A program made the position numbers and the translations under genes. 64,000 nt of DNA from Maribacter sp. 4G9 (GTDB lineage: Bacteria > Bacteroidota > Bacteroidia > Flavobacteriales > Flavobacteriaceae): NCBI RefSeq assembly GCF_002742265.1, contig NZ_MDGL01000156.1, forward strand, positions 62,001 through 126,000, in the 5' to 3' direction. This document shows positions 36,825 through 46,592 of this stretch, piece after piece. Below the pieces are notes generated by a model, which did not search any database, had not been told where the DNA came from, and was given only the letters and a program-made list of their open reading frames with translations. Each line of letters starts with the position of its first letter. Position 1 is the stretch's first letter.

Positions 36825-39800
36825 ATGATGAAAAAAATTTCTATAATCCTAAGTATACTTCTGTTCTCACAAATAATGAACGGTCAAGAAGCCAATATGT
36901 CCTATAATGAACTTTGGAACCAGGTTCTGAAGTTGGAAAAAGACCAACTTACCCGTAGTGCCTACGATCTGGTCCAAAAAATCTACCAAAAAGCGGATAA
37001 AGAAAGTAACGACGTTCAACGTACAAAAGCATTGTTGTTCTCCTCCAAATACGTGCTCATCCTGGAGGAAGAAGCGCAACTTTCCGTACTAAACAGGTTT
37101 AAAACCGAAATTGAAAAGACGGCTTTTCCAACTAAAAACATCTTGGAAAGCTATCTCGCCAATCTCTATTGGCAGTATTTTCAGCAAAACCGCTATCAAT
37201 TCTATAACAGAACGGCCACTGAAACCAAAGTCGATACCGTCGATTTTAGGACTTGGGACCTCACCACCCTATTCAAAGAAATAGACAGCCATTTTCAAAA
37301 CGCTTTGTCGGATTCAAAAGCGCTCCAAAAAACCAACCTTAAGGAATTTAAGGAATTGATGGAGACCGAAGAAGGTTCTGAAGTGTATAGACCGACATTG
37401 TACGATCTTCTGGCACATGATGCGCTGAATTTTTACAAATCCGATGAAAACAGCATAACCAGACCAGCCGATAAATTTGAAATCGATTCTTCAGACTATT
37501 TGTGTGATGCCTATTCTTTCACACAACTGAAAATACCTTCAAAAGATGCCACTTCACTGTATTCCAAGGCGATGGGGATATATCAGGAACTGATCGGCTT
37601 TCACTTTTCGGACCCAAAGTTGGATGCCTTGACCTTGGTCGATATAGAACGCTTGAATTTTATATTTTCCAAAGCTGTTTTCTCGGATAAAGACGACGTT
37701 TTAGAGAAAGTCCTTATCGAAAGTGCAGAAAACATTCGGCATCATGAAACTTCCGCCCTTTATTCTTACGAGTTGGCCAAACTTTATAAAAACCAAGGTG
37801 ATAGGTTTACGCCGGATGCCCCCCAACACCGATGGAAATTAAAGAAGGCCATAGAACTATGTGATCAGGTCATAGGCCAATATCCAGGTACAAGGGGTGC
37901 TCAACAATGTGCATATCTCAAATCACAGATCCAAACCCCGTCCCTGCAGCTGCAAACGGAGAAATATATTCCCGTAGAAAAGCTAGCAAAGCTATTGGTG
38001 AATTACAAAAATAGGAGGTTGTTGGATTTGCGAGCCTACCCTATTTCGGCCAAACAGTGGGAAGACCTGAACAACCTATATCCAGAATCCGAAAAACTGG
38101 AATTCATTCAAAAACTACAGCCATTAAAGGAATGGTCGGTCAACTTGATAAACGAGGGCGACTATCAGCTGCACAGCATAGAAATTCCCATGCCGGAACT
38201 CCCAAATGGCCAGTATTTGATTTTTGCCCTTCCCAAAGAAGGCAGTGGTGAAAGCTTCGCCTACAGCGAGGTTCAGGTAACCAATTTGGCTTTGCTACAA
38301 TCCGCTACGGATAAAGAGCATATTTTTCAAGTGGTGGACCGAAACAACGGGGCCGTTAAACCGGGTGCCAAAGTAACCTTGTACCACTGGGGGAACCGTA
38401 TGGGACAGAACAGTAAAAGTTATATTTCGGACAAAAACGGTTTTGTCCAAATACCCCTTGCCAACAAAAGCCTTTCCGTAGAATTTGTAAAGGTGGCGCA
38501 TGGGGGTGATGTGGCGCAATTCGGAAATACCTACATCCGGCAAAAAAATAAGCAAAACAACGGGCCGGATGTGGTCCTTAAAAGCTTTTTGTTCAAGGAC
38601 CGAAGCATTTATAGACCAGGGCAACCACTGTACTTTAAAGGTGTGCTCATAGAGCAGCGGGAAAATAAATCCGCCCTGGTAACGGAGGAAAATTTAACAG
38701 TGGAACTATACGATGTCAATGGCCAGAAAGCATCCGAAATGGAAGTTAGGACAAATGACTTTGGTTCCTTTAAGGGCGAGTTTGTGATACCAAGTACAGG
38801 ACTTACGGGACAGTATTATCTATCGGTCACCGGTCCCGCCAACCTGGTTAGGGAATACAGTTATTTTTCTGTAGAGGAATATAAAAGACCCAAATTCGAG
38901 GTCGGTTTTGAACCCGTTACAGCAGTCTTTAAAGTAAACGATTCCGTCACCGTAAAGGGCAGTGCCAAATCATTTTCGGGTAGCAACATCACGGATGCCA
39001 AGGTCAGCTATAGGGTGGAAAGAAGCGTCAATTACCCAATTTGGTATTCTTGGCGACGCGGCCCAATGTACTGGGGAGCAAATCAGGAAATAGCCCACGG
39101 GGATCTTCAAACCGATGCCGAAGGAAATTTTAGCATTGATTTCAAGGCCATTCCAGACCTAAAAGTTGTGAAAGAGGACCTACCTGTTTTTTCTTACTTG
39201 ATACATGCCAATGTAACGGATCTTAACGGCGAAACCAGAACTGCGACCACCACGGTCAATGTTGGCTACCATGCCATGACGGCCAACATTCTTGTGGACG
39301 GACCCTTGAACAAAGCCACTGACGAAAATACGATCACCGTCATTACCCAAAACCTCAATGGACAAAAAGTATCCGCCAAGGGAATACTGAAAATGCACAA
39401 ATTGCAGGCCCCCGAACATGTGCTCAGGCCCAGGCCATGGGAAGCGCCGGATTATCAATATTGGAGCAAATCTGATTTTAAGAAACTTTTCCCCCACGAA
39501 GCCTATGGGCAGGAACATTCGGTCGAATTCTGGCCGAAGGGAAAATTGGTCTTCGAAACGGATTTTGACACCAATAATAACGATACCATTACTATTTCCA
39601 ACCTTAAAAAATGGGACACAGGTAGTTACCTCATTGAAGTGGAAAGTGTGGATACATTTGGTCAACAGGTGACCGCCAAGACCAACACACAATTAATGGA
39701 TACCAAGGAAAAGTCGCTTCCGGACAATCAACTGTTTCGCTTAGAGACCGATAAAGAACAGTACAATGCAGGTGACCTAGCCGAGATTACCTTTTACAGC

Positions 39801-42800
39801 AATGCCAAGGATTTGTATGTCACCTATTGGGTGGAAAAAGAAGGCAATCGTATCCAAACCGAAGTTTTAAAAATAAAAAAGGACCATGAATCCATTCGTG
39901 TTCCCGTAACCAAGGACGACTTGGGTGGTTTCGCCGTGGGCTACAGTTTTACGGTCTTCAATTCCTTCCATACCGGCAATCTTTCCATCTCCGTACCCTA
40001 CCCCGATACCGATTTGAAGATAGAGACTTTGACGTTTAGGGACAAGATGGCCCCGGGGACGGACGAGACTTGGAGCTTTAAAATTAAAGGCCCGAAGGGC
40101 GAAAAGGTTACGGCAGAATTGTTGGCCAGTATGTACGACGCTTCGTTGGATCAATTCGTTTCCCATAATTGGTATTTCAATCCCTTATTAAGACCCAATT
40201 ACTATTCCCGGTCCTATGTAAATGCCTATCTGAGCTTTGGCACGGAAAATTTCAGGAATTATTTTGAAGACAATAATTCTTTGGGACAGGCACCTAATTT
40301 ACAGTTTGACCAATTGGAGTGGTTTGGGTTGAATTTTGAAAATAATATAGCCCAAGTTCTAAGAGGTCGTGTTGCTGGCTTATCCATTAAAAGTAAATCG
40401 GAAGCTCCTATGGCCATGAGCGATGCTATGGCCGCCAATGCGAGTTTTGAAGGGGAGGTTCTGGAAGAAAGTGTAGCATTTGCCCAAAACAACCCGGAAA
40501 CCTCAAAACCGAGAGAGGAAAACGACGGCGAGCCAGACTTTGGCGATGTGATAATTCGTAAAAACCTTAAAGAAACGGCCTTTTTCTTTCCGCAATTGAC
40601 TACGGATGCTGAAGGGAACGTCTCCTTTAACTTTAATTCGCCCGAGGCTTTGACCCGTTGGAACCTCCAATTATTGGCGTATACAAAGGATTTGAAATCG
40701 GTAGTCAAAACCCTATCTACCGTTACCCAAAAAGAGCTGATGCTACTGCCCAATCCTCCCAGATTTCTACGTGAGGGCGATACGATTACCCTCAGCACCA
40801 AAATCGCCAACCTATCCGAGAATTCATTGGAAGGGTTTGCGCAATTGGAACTAACCGATGTACTTACCGGAAAATCCATCGACTCGGAACTTGAAAACAA
40901 TGAAAAACAAAAACCGTTCAGTGTTGGAGCACAAGGAAATACCCAAATATCCTGGAGGTTATTAATTCCCAAGGGCATACAAGGCGTTGAGTATAAAATT
41001 ATTGCAAAATCCGGCACTTTTAGCGATGGCGAGCAAGGTGCATTACCCGTGCTTACCAACAGGATGTTGGTAACGGAAACCTTGCCCATGTGGGTGCGGA
41101 GCAATGAAAACAAGACCTTTGTTTTGGACAAATTGAAGAATGTGTCTTCAACCACCTTGGAGAACCACCAACTCACTTTGGAAATCACCTCCAATCCGGC
41201 ATGGTATGCCGTTCAGGCCCTGCCCTACCTCATGGAATATCCGTATGAATGCAACGAGCAGACCTTTTCAAGATATTATGCCAATACCTTGGCAAGCCAC
41301 ATTGCCAATTCCAATCCAAGAATCAAGGAAGTGTTCGACCAATGGGCCAACTCCGATGCGCTTTTGAGCAACTTGGAAAAAAACCAGGAACTCAAGTCAC
41401 TTTTGATCCAGGAAACGCCTTGGCTCAGGGATGCACAATCGGAAACCGAGCAGAAGAAACGAATCGGACTTTTGTTCAACCTCAACAATATGAGAAATGA
41501 ACAGGAGATGACCTTACGAAAGCTTGAAGAAAACCAATTAGCATCGGGCGGGTGGCCCTGGTTTCAAGGTGGTAGGGAAAATAGGTTCATCACCCAGCAC
41601 ATTGCCATCGGTTTTGGGCATTTGGATAAACTCACCAGTTCAAATTCAAATACAAGTTCAAGTGCAAACTCAAATTCAAGTGGAAGTGCAAGTGCAAGTG
41701 CAATGTTGGAATCGGCTATTTCGTATTTGGATGCCGAATTTGTATCCGAGTACGAGCAGATGAAGAAGTACGCCTCTGACCTTTCCAAGGACCATTTAAG
41801 CCCCAATCAACTCCATTTTCTCTATATGCGAAGCTTTTTTAAGGACCTGAAAACCTCCAAAAAAGTGCAAGACATCATGGAATACTATTTGGGCCAGGCG
41901 CGGACCTATTGGACCAATAAAAATTTGTACTCCAAAGGTTTGATTGCGCTCACGTTATATCGGTCCGGAGATGAAACTACGGCAAAAAAAATACTGCGTG
42001 CTTTGGAGGAAAACAGCGTGCAATCAAAGGAATTGGGCATGTACTGGAAGGAAAACATTCCTTCATGGTATTGGCATCAGGCGCCCATAGAAACGCATTC
42101 ACTATTAATAGAAGCCTTTTCAGAAATTGGGAAGGATACCCAAGTCATTGACGAACTAAAAGTATGGCTATTGAAAAATAAACAGACCAATCAATGGGAA
42201 ACCACAAAGGCCACAAGCGATGCCGTATATGCCCTATTGTTACAAGGTAGCGATTGGCTATCGGTCACCGATGCGGTTGACGTCAAAATTGGCACGGAGA
42301 CCATCGACCTTAAAAACCAAAAGAAAGTTCAAGTGGAGGCCGGAACCGGTTATTACAAAACTTCATGGAACAAGCAAGAAATAACCCCCGCAATGGCCAC
42401 GGTAAACATTCAGAAGCAGGGCGAAGGAATTGCTTGGGGAGCCCTTTACTGGCAGTATTTTGAGGATTTGGATAAAATCACCTCCGCAGAAACTCCCTTA
42501 CAATTGAAGAAAAAGTTATTCCTAAAAAAGAATACGGATACCGGAGAGGCGCTTTCTGAAATCAGGGAAGGGACCCAAGTTAAAATTGGCGACTTGGTAA
42601 GGGTGCGCATTGAGCTTCGGGCGGACCGCGATATGGAGTTCGTGCATATGAAAGATATGCGTGCGGCAGGATTTGAGCCGATCAATGTGCTGTCCCGCTA
42701 CAAATGGCAGGATGGATTGGGCTATTATGAAAGTACCCGGGATGCCAGCACCAATTTTTTCTTTGACTATCTGCCCAAAGGCGTTTATGTTTTTGAATAT

Positions 42801-42914
42801 GACCTACGTGTGAATAATACAGGGAATTTCAGCAATGGCATCACCACCATACAGAGCATGTACGCCCCAGAATTTAGCAGTCATAGCGAAGGAATTAGGG
42901 TTCAGGTCGATTAA
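36825..42914 (+). CDS. Giant alpha-2-macroglobulin family protein
   Basis: Exported bacterial alpha-2-macroglobulin (2029 aa from the ATG at 36825; an upstream TTG at 36807 is in frame but precedes the signal peptide MMKKISIILSILLFSQIMNG). The first 500 residues are helical and repeat-like. The MG2-type region follows (around 600, FKDRSIYRPGQPLYFKGVLI), with VEEYKRPKFEV after it, then the A2M core SPEALTRWNLQLLAYTKDL. The thioester motif reads YECNEQTF (Cys1476), compatible with an active CxEQ thioester that traps proteases. Unusual parts are a TonB-plug-like segment near 1178-1190 and a Ser/Ala/Asn tract at 1605-1626. No pbpC neighbour is present, unlike proteobacterial type. Probably periplasmic or outer-membrane associated. 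Confidence 0.92.
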   Translation: MMKKISIILSILLFSQIMNGQEANMSYNELWNQVLKLEKDQLTRSAYDLVQKIYQKADKESNDVQRTKALLFSSKYVLILEEEAQLSVLNRFKTEIEKTAFPTKNILESYLANLYWQYFQQNRYQFYNRTATETKVDTVDFRTWDLTTLFKEIDSHFQNALSDSKALQKTNLKEFKELMETEEGSEVYRPTLYDLLAHDALNFYKSDENSITRPADKFEIDSSDYLCDAYSFTQLKIPSKDATSLYSKAMGIYQELIGFHFSDPKLDALTLVDIERLNFIFSKAVFSDKDDVLEKVLIESAENIRHHETSALYSYELAKLYKNQGDRFTPDAPQHRWKLKKAIELCDQVIGQYPGTRGAQQCAYLKSQIQTPSLQLQTEKYIPVEKLAKLLVNYKNRRLLDLRAYPISAKQWEDLNNLYPESEKLEFIQKLQPLKEWSVNLINEGDYQLHSIEIPMPELPNGQYLIFALPKEGSGESFAYSEVQVTNLALLQSATDKEHIFQVVDRNNGAVKPGAKVTLYHWGNRMGQNSKSYISDKNGFVQIPLANKSLSVEFVKVAHGGDVAQFGNTYIRQKNKQNNGPDVVLKSFLFKDRSIYRPGQPLYFKGVLIEQRENKSALVTEENLTVELYDVNGQKASEMEVRTNDFGSFKGEFVIPSTGLTGQYYLSVTGPANLVREYSYFSVEEYKRPKFEVGFEPVTAVFKVNDSVTVKGSAKSFSGSNITDAKVSYRVERSVNYPIWYSWRRGPMYWGANQEIAHGDLQTDAEGNFSIDFKAIPDLKVVKEDLPVFSYLIHANVTDLNGETRTATTTVNVGYHAMTANILVDGPLNKATDENTITVITQNLNGQKVSAKGILKMHKLQAPEHVLRPRPWEAPDYQYWSKSDFKKLFPHEAYGQEHSVEFWPKGKLVFETDFDTNNNDTITISNLKKWDTGSYLIEVESVDTFGQQVTAKTNTQLMDTKEKSLPDNQLFRLETDKEQYNAGDLAEITFYSNAKDLYVTYWVEKEGNRIQTEVLKIKKDHESIRVPVTKDDLGGFAVGYSFTVFNSFHTGNLSISVPYPDTDLKIETLTFRDKMAPGTDETWSFKIKGPKGEKVTAELLASMYDASLDQFVSHNWYFNPLLRPNYYSRSYVNAYLSFGTENFRNYFEDNNSLGQAPNLQFDQLEWFGLNFENNIAQVLRGRVAGLSIKSKSEAPMAMSDAMAANASFEGEVLEESVAFAQNNPETSKPREENDGEPDFGDVIIRKNLKETAFFFPQLTTDAEGNVSFNFNSPEALTRWNLQLLAYTKDLKSVVKTLSTVTQKELMLLPNPPRFLREGDTITLSTKIANLSENSLEGFAQLELTDVLTGKSIDSELENNEKQKPFSVGAQGNTQISWRLLIPKGIQGVEYKIIAKSGTFSDGEQGALPVLTNRMLVTETLPMWVRSNENKTFVLDKLKNVSSTTLENHQLTLEITSNPAWYAVQALPYLMEYPYECNEQTFSRYYANTLASHIANSNPRIKEVFDQWANSDALLSNLEKNQELKSLLIQETPWLRDAQSETEQKKRIGLLFNLNNMRNEQEMTLRKLEENQLASGGWPWFQGGRENRFITQHIAIGFGHLDKLTSSNSNTSSSANSNSSGSASASAMLESAISYLDAEFVSEYEQMKKYASDLSKDHLSPNQLHFLYMRSFFKDLKTSKKVQDIMEYYLGQARTYWTNKNLYSKGLIALTLYRSGDETTAKKILRALEENSVQSKELGMYWKENIPSWYWHQAPIETHSLLIEAFSEIGKDTQVIDELKVWLLKNKQTNQWETTKATSDAVYALLLQGSDWLSVTDAVDVKIGTETIDLKNQKKVQVEAGTGYYKTSWNKQEITPAMATVNIQKQGEGIAWGALYWQYFEDLDKITSAETPLQLKKKLFLKKNTDTGEALSEIREGTQVKIGDLVRVRIELRADRDMEFVHMKDMRAAGFEPINVLSRYKWQDGLGYYESTRDASTNFFFDYLPKGVYVFEYDLRVNNTGNFSNGITTIQSMYAPEFSSHSEGIRVQVD
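41637..41702 (+). repeat. Degenerate 6-bp coding repeat in the macroglobulin gene
   Basis: A 66-bp run built from hexamers of the type TCAAAT, TCAAGT and GCAAGT encodes 22 residues that are nearly all Ser, Asn, Ala, Thr and Gly. The repeat unit is a multiple of three, so length changes would keep the frame. Confidence 0.75.
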
Positions 42915-43016
42915 AATTGGACGGTTCCCTCAGTCAGAAGGGTGTTTGGCTAAAGGGTGGTTTTAATTCTCATGCAATGAACATAGTTTAGGGTCAAACC
43001 TTAAAACTATATCCGT

Positions 43017-43745
43017 ATGAAAAAGTCATTACACATCTCCGTCAAACAACCTTGTTCAGAAAATTTTGCTAACTTTAAAAGAACCGAACGAGGTGGTTTT
43101 TGCAACAGTTGCCAAAAGGAAGTCGTCGATTTTACCAAATTATCGGATTTGGAAATCGTAGAGCACTTTACAAAAGAAAATGGCAGAACCTGTGGCCGAT
43201 TTAAGACCTCTCAACTCAAGAAGTATGAAATTGATTCCGTAGCTAGTATGAATATGAATATATTCCCTAAAAGTTTGGGTATCGCCAGTTTCTCATTGTT
43301 GGCACTTTGCGCGACCGTTCCAGTACAATCCCAAGAAGTAGCCGAAGCAATACCAGCCATGGAAATGGTCGTTGGACGGGTAGCAAGTAAAAAAGTGCTT
43401 CCCTTGGCCGATTCTTATACCGTAAAGGGCACCGTTTTGGATGAGACCGATTTACCGCTGCCAGGCGTCAATGTTGTTCTTAAAGGGACTTCCGTGGGTA
43501 CTACGACCGATTATGACGGGAAATTCGAGTTTCCCATAAATCTTGAGATCAACGACGTTTTGGTATTCAGCTACATTGGTTATGACACCAAGGAGTATAA
43601 GATTGAGGCAAGTGAAACCGATATCATCGATATTACCATAGTCTTTGATGCTACCGATATTGAACTTATGGGAGACGTGGTGGTAGGCGGAGCGTACAAA
43701 TCCAAAAGAAACATTTTCCAGAAATTCTTCGCACTATTCAAGTAA
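43017..43745 (+). CDS. Cys-motif / membrane / carboxypeptidase-regulatory-like protein
   Basis: A 242-aa protein with three parts. Residues 1-70 hold a Cys-rich module (Cys13, Cys29-x2-Cys32, Cys59) with GGFCNSCQKEVVDFTKLSD and RTCGRFKTSQL, a pattern I have seen in many Bacteroidota proteins but cannot name. Residues about 84-104 are a transmembrane segment (SLGIASFSLLALCATVPVQS). Residues 135-215 form a carboxypeptidase-D-like regulatory domain (DETDLPLPGVNVVLKGTSVG, FSYIGYDTKEY), the same module as at the N-terminus of the SusC-like protein. The topology implies a cytoplasmic Cys module and a periplasmic beta-sandwich. The stop overlaps the transglutaminase ATG (TAATG). Confidence 0.82.
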   Translation: MKKSLHISVKQPCSENFANFKRTERGGFCNSCQKEVVDFTKLSDLEIVEHFTKENGRTCGRFKTSQLKKYEIDSVASMNMNIFPKSLGIASFSLLALCATVPVQSQEVAEAIPAMEMVVGRVASKKVLPLADSYTVKGTVLDETDLPLPGVNVVLKGTSVGTTTDYDGKFEFPINLEINDVLVFSYIGYDTKEYKIEASETDIIDITIVFDATDIELMGDVVVGGAYKSKRNIFQKFFALFK

Positions 43746-44761
43746 TGCGACCCATGTTATTCTTTCTCCTTTTTTGCCATGCTATCAGTTTTGGACAAAG
43801 CATCGATTCAAAAGATTTCGACTTTGCCAAGGCCGATAGCATTGCGTTTTCCAAGAAAGGGAAAAGTCTTGAGAACCTGCCCTTTTTGACCCACGAACTT
43901 ACTTCCAATTTACCTACGGATATAGAAAAATTTAGGGCCATTTATACATGGGTCTGTACCAATATTGAAAATGATTACCAATCCTACCTAAAAACCCGTA
44001 AAAAAAGGAAGAAAATACAAAAGGACAGAGCGGGTTTTTTGCAATGGAACCAAAGCTTTACACCCAAGGTATTTGAAAAACTGATCTCTGAAAAGAGGAC
44101 CGCTTGCACGGGGTATGCCTACCTCATCAAGGAAATGGCAAACTTGGCCGGATTCCAAAGCGAAATCGTGAACGGATATGGCAGAACGCCCACCTTGCTT
44201 TTAGAGGAAAATGACCCGCCCAACCATTCCTGGAATACGGTAAAACTGGATGGTCAATGGTATTTATGCGATGCCACTTGGTCCGCAGGAAAGATCATGA
44301 TCGATGACACGGGACCCAGATTCGAAGCGGACTATGATGATGTCTACTTCTTACCAGAGCCAAATTTGTTTGCAAAGAACCACTATCCGTTGGAACCTGA
44401 AATGTCGCTTTTGGAAAGCATACCCAGTATACAGGATTTTAGGATGGGACCGGTAGTCTATAAGTGGGCATTTACCCATGGCATTGTTCCAGAAAATCCA
44501 CAAAATATGAACGTGGAAGCCGTACGGAATGAAAAGGTTGCCTTTGAATTGAAGCTAACCCATCAAACGGATATCAATAAGTTTAAGGTTACGTTGAACA
44601 AAGGAGGCAAGGATCTGGAAGTTATGCCCAAAATAACCCTCCTAGAACCCCAAAGGATTCGTTTGGAATTTGTTTTTAATGGAACAGGATTGTACGATAC
44701 CCATATTAGATATGGAGAAGAAATCATCACTACCTATGTGGTAAAGGTGTACAGAAACTAG
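43745..44761 (+). CDS. Secreted transglutaminase-like protein
   Basis: A 338-aa protein with a signal peptide (MRPMLFFLLFCHAISFGQ) and a transglutaminase-like cysteine-protease fold. The catalytic triad is readable: ACTGYAYLIKE (Cys121), NHSWNTVKLDGQWYLCDATW (His161 and Asp176). The C-terminal 100 residues look like a beta domain. Such proteins act as peptidases or crosslinkers; the substrate is unknown. Translationally coupled to the preceding Cys-motif protein and convergent with the LytTR regulator, whose stop interlocks with its own (CTAG). Confidence 0.86.
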   Translation: MRPMLFFLLFCHAISFGQSIDSKDFDFAKADSIAFSKKGKSLENLPFLTHELTSNLPTDIEKFRAIYTWVCTNIENDYQSYLKTRKKRKKIQKDRAGFLQWNQSFTPKVFEKLISEKRTACTGYAYLIKEMANLAGFQSEIVNGYGRTPTLLLEENDPPNHSWNTVKLDGQWYLCDATWSAGKIMIDDTGPRFEADYDDVYFLPEPNLFAKNHYPLEPEMSLLESIPSIQDFRMGPVVYKWAFTHGIVPENPQNMNVEAVRNEKVAFELKLTHQTDINKFKVTLNKGGKDLEVMPKITLLEPQRIRLEFVFNGTGLYDTHIRYGEEIITTYVVKVYRN

Positions 44762-45489
44762 AGGCTCATTTTATCCTTAAAAAGGTAGGATTGCCTTCTG
44801 GAAACCTCTACTTCTTCCCCGTTCATCATGGTGAGTTTCAGTTTCCCATTGAACCAGGGCACTACATTGGCAATAAAATTGGTGTTGATGACCTGTTGCC
44901 TGTTGGCCCTGAAAAAATACCTTTCCGGTAGTTTCTCCTCCACTTGGTTCAAGGACTTGTACAACAGGGGCTTTTCATCTTGGAAAAAGACCCGGGTATA
45001 ATTGCCCACAATCTCAAAATGGGAAATATCCCCCACTTTTATAAGCCAGCATTTCTCGCCGTCCTTAATAAAAATCTGACTATTACCGGTCAATCGTTCT
45101 GTGTTTTCCTTTGTAGCCTCCCTATTCTTGCTTAGTTTTTCCTCCACTTTTTCTATCGCCTGTGCAAAGCGCCTTTCATTGATGGGCTTTAGCAAATAAT
45201 CCAAGGCATTATACTCAAAGGACTTTATGGCATATTCATCAAAAGCAGTGGTAAATATCGTAATGGGAACTTCGTCCAACATTTCCAAAAGTTCAAAACC
45301 GTCCTTTTCGGGCATATTGATGTCCAAGAAAAGTAAATCGGGATTGTGCTCGTTTATTAGGGCAAAACCATCATCTACATTCTCGGCTTCGGCAATGATC
45401 TCAATTTGGGAATATGCCTTAATAAGTTCTTTCAGCTCATTACGGGCTAAACGGGAATCCTCTACTATAACAGTTCTAATTTGGCTCAT
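44758..45489 (-). CDS. LytTR-family response regulator
   Basis: Two-component regulator (243 aa). The receiver domain (1-120) has the acidic pair at 10-11 and the phospho-acceptor in LLFLDINMPEKDGF (Asp56), with TTAFDEYAIKSFEYNALDYL and the following Lys-Pro. The LytTR DNA-binding domain (about 140-243) includes GDISHFEIVGNYTRVFF, PERYFFRANRQQVINTNFI and VEVSRRQSYLFKDKM. It overlaps the histidine kinase gene by 4 bp (ATGA). Two repeats matching the LytTR consensus occur at 47538-47567, a plausible target. Confidence 0.93.
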   Translation of the reverse strand: MSQIRTVIVEDSRLARNELKELIKAYSQIEIIAEAENVDDGFALINEHNPDLLFLDINMPEKDGFELLEMLDEVPITIFTTAFDEYAIKSFEYNALDYLLKPINERRFAQAIEKVEEKLSKNREATKENTERLTGNSQIFIKDGEKCWLIKVGDISHFEIVGNYTRVFFQDEKPLLYKSLNQVEEKLPERYFFRANRQQVINTNFIANVVPWFNGKLKLTMMNGEEVEVSRRQSYLFKDKMSL

Positions 45490-46556
45490 GACAAGGGTAT
45501 ATTTATGGTTGCCATTACTTCGTTATCGATTTCCACAATATCAAAACGGGCTTGGTTTCCATACAATAGACGTAACCTTTGCTTGATATTCTGGAGTCCC
45601 AATTGTGTAGAATCTTCCGCAATTTGCAAGGTTCCCGTATTTAGGACCTTTATAATCAAATCCTGATTCTCAATGGCAGTAACGAGTTTTATGGTCCCAC
45701 CCGCTTTGAGTTTGGATATACCATGTTTGGTGGCATTTTCGACCAACAACTGAATAATCATGGGCGGTATCTTAATTTCCAACGTTTCACTTTGGACCTC
45801 CTTTAAAAATTGTAGCCTATCCTCAAATTGAATCTTGGATAGTGCTATATAGTTATCCACCATTTCCAACTCTTCTACAAGTTTGATCGAGTTGATATTG
45901 TTCTTGGTAAGGGAGTATCGAAGCATTTCTGAAAGCTTTGTCAGCATATCCCTTGACTTCTCAACATCCTCCAACATCAGCCCACGGATATTATTCAGGC
46001 TATTGAACATAAAATGTGGGTTGATCTGTCCTTTTAAAGTGTTCAATTGGGCCTGTCTAAGGCTGGCATTGAGTTCGGCGCGTTCCACCCTATTTGCGTT
46101 GAGCTTTGCTGCAATCTTTACGGATAAATAAAAAATGGTCCAGCCAAAAATCGTTATAAAGGAATTGATCAACATCAATCCCAAACCAAATTCCTTGTAC
46201 ATTTCCGGCACTTTTACATCCTCTTCCCCAAATTTCCCCATGTAATATCCCGCACCATAGGACAAACCAAAGTAGATCAAGGCCGTTACAGAAATTCCAA
46301 CTAGGATCTTAACGATTTGGCCGGACTCGAACGAGTCAAAATTTATGATTCCCTTTAAAAAATATCTAAGAAGACTTGTAGTAAAAACACCTATCAAAAA
46401 AGTGGACAAAAGACCATACTTAAAAGTGTATGATGCCTTATATCCATCGGCGTCAGGTGTAAAGGCATAGGCAATGAACACCAATCCTCCCCAGGACATG
46501 ATTTGGACCAACCAAAAGGATAATGCCCATCTATGCTTTTTAATGAAGGTTGCCAT
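45486..46556 (-). CDS. LytS-type sensor histidine kinase
   Basis: Inner-membrane kinase (356 aa). Four hydrophobic segments lie in residues 10-150. The His_kinase domain has the phosphoacceptor motif GQINPHFMFNSLNNIRGL (His181), followed by an ATPase domain with PPMIIQLLVENATKHGISKL and GLQNIKQRLRLLYG. No separate sensor domain is present, so the signal is probably sensed within the membrane. First gene of the pair with the LytTR regulator; an 11-bp inverted repeat lies just upstream. Confidence 0.93.
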   Translation of the reverse strand: MATFIKKHRWALSFWLVQIMSWGGLVFIAYAFTPDADGYKASYTFKYGLLSTFLIGVFTTSLLRYFLKGIINFDSFESGQIVKILVGISVTALIYFGLSYGAGYYMGKFGEEDVKVPEMYKEFGLGLMLINSFITIFGWTIFYLSVKIAAKLNANRVERAELNASLRQAQLNTLKGQINPHFMFNSLNNIRGLMLEDVEKSRDMLTKLSEMLRYSLTKNNINSIKLVEELEMVDNYIALSKIQFEDRLQFLKEVQSETLEIKIPPMIIQLLVENATKHGISKLKAGGTIKLVTAIENQDLIIKVLNTGTLQIAEDSTQLGLQNIKQRLRLLYGNQARFDIVEIDNEVMATINIPLS

Positions 46557-46592
46557 TTTTATCGTTTACGGGTAAATATAGGGGAACGAAAG

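Noticed and set aside
40259-41194. A 311-codon open frame antisense to the macroglobulin gene
   Set aside because: It lies wholly within a strongly supported coding region on the other strand, its product is Ser/Phe-rich without any recognisable domain, and it mirrors the codon pattern of the sense gene.
43017-43745. Zinc-dependent peptidase function for the carboxypeptidase-regulatory-like protein
   Set aside because: Only the non-catalytic regulatory-like beta-sandwich is present; no peptidase domain or catalytic residues exist.
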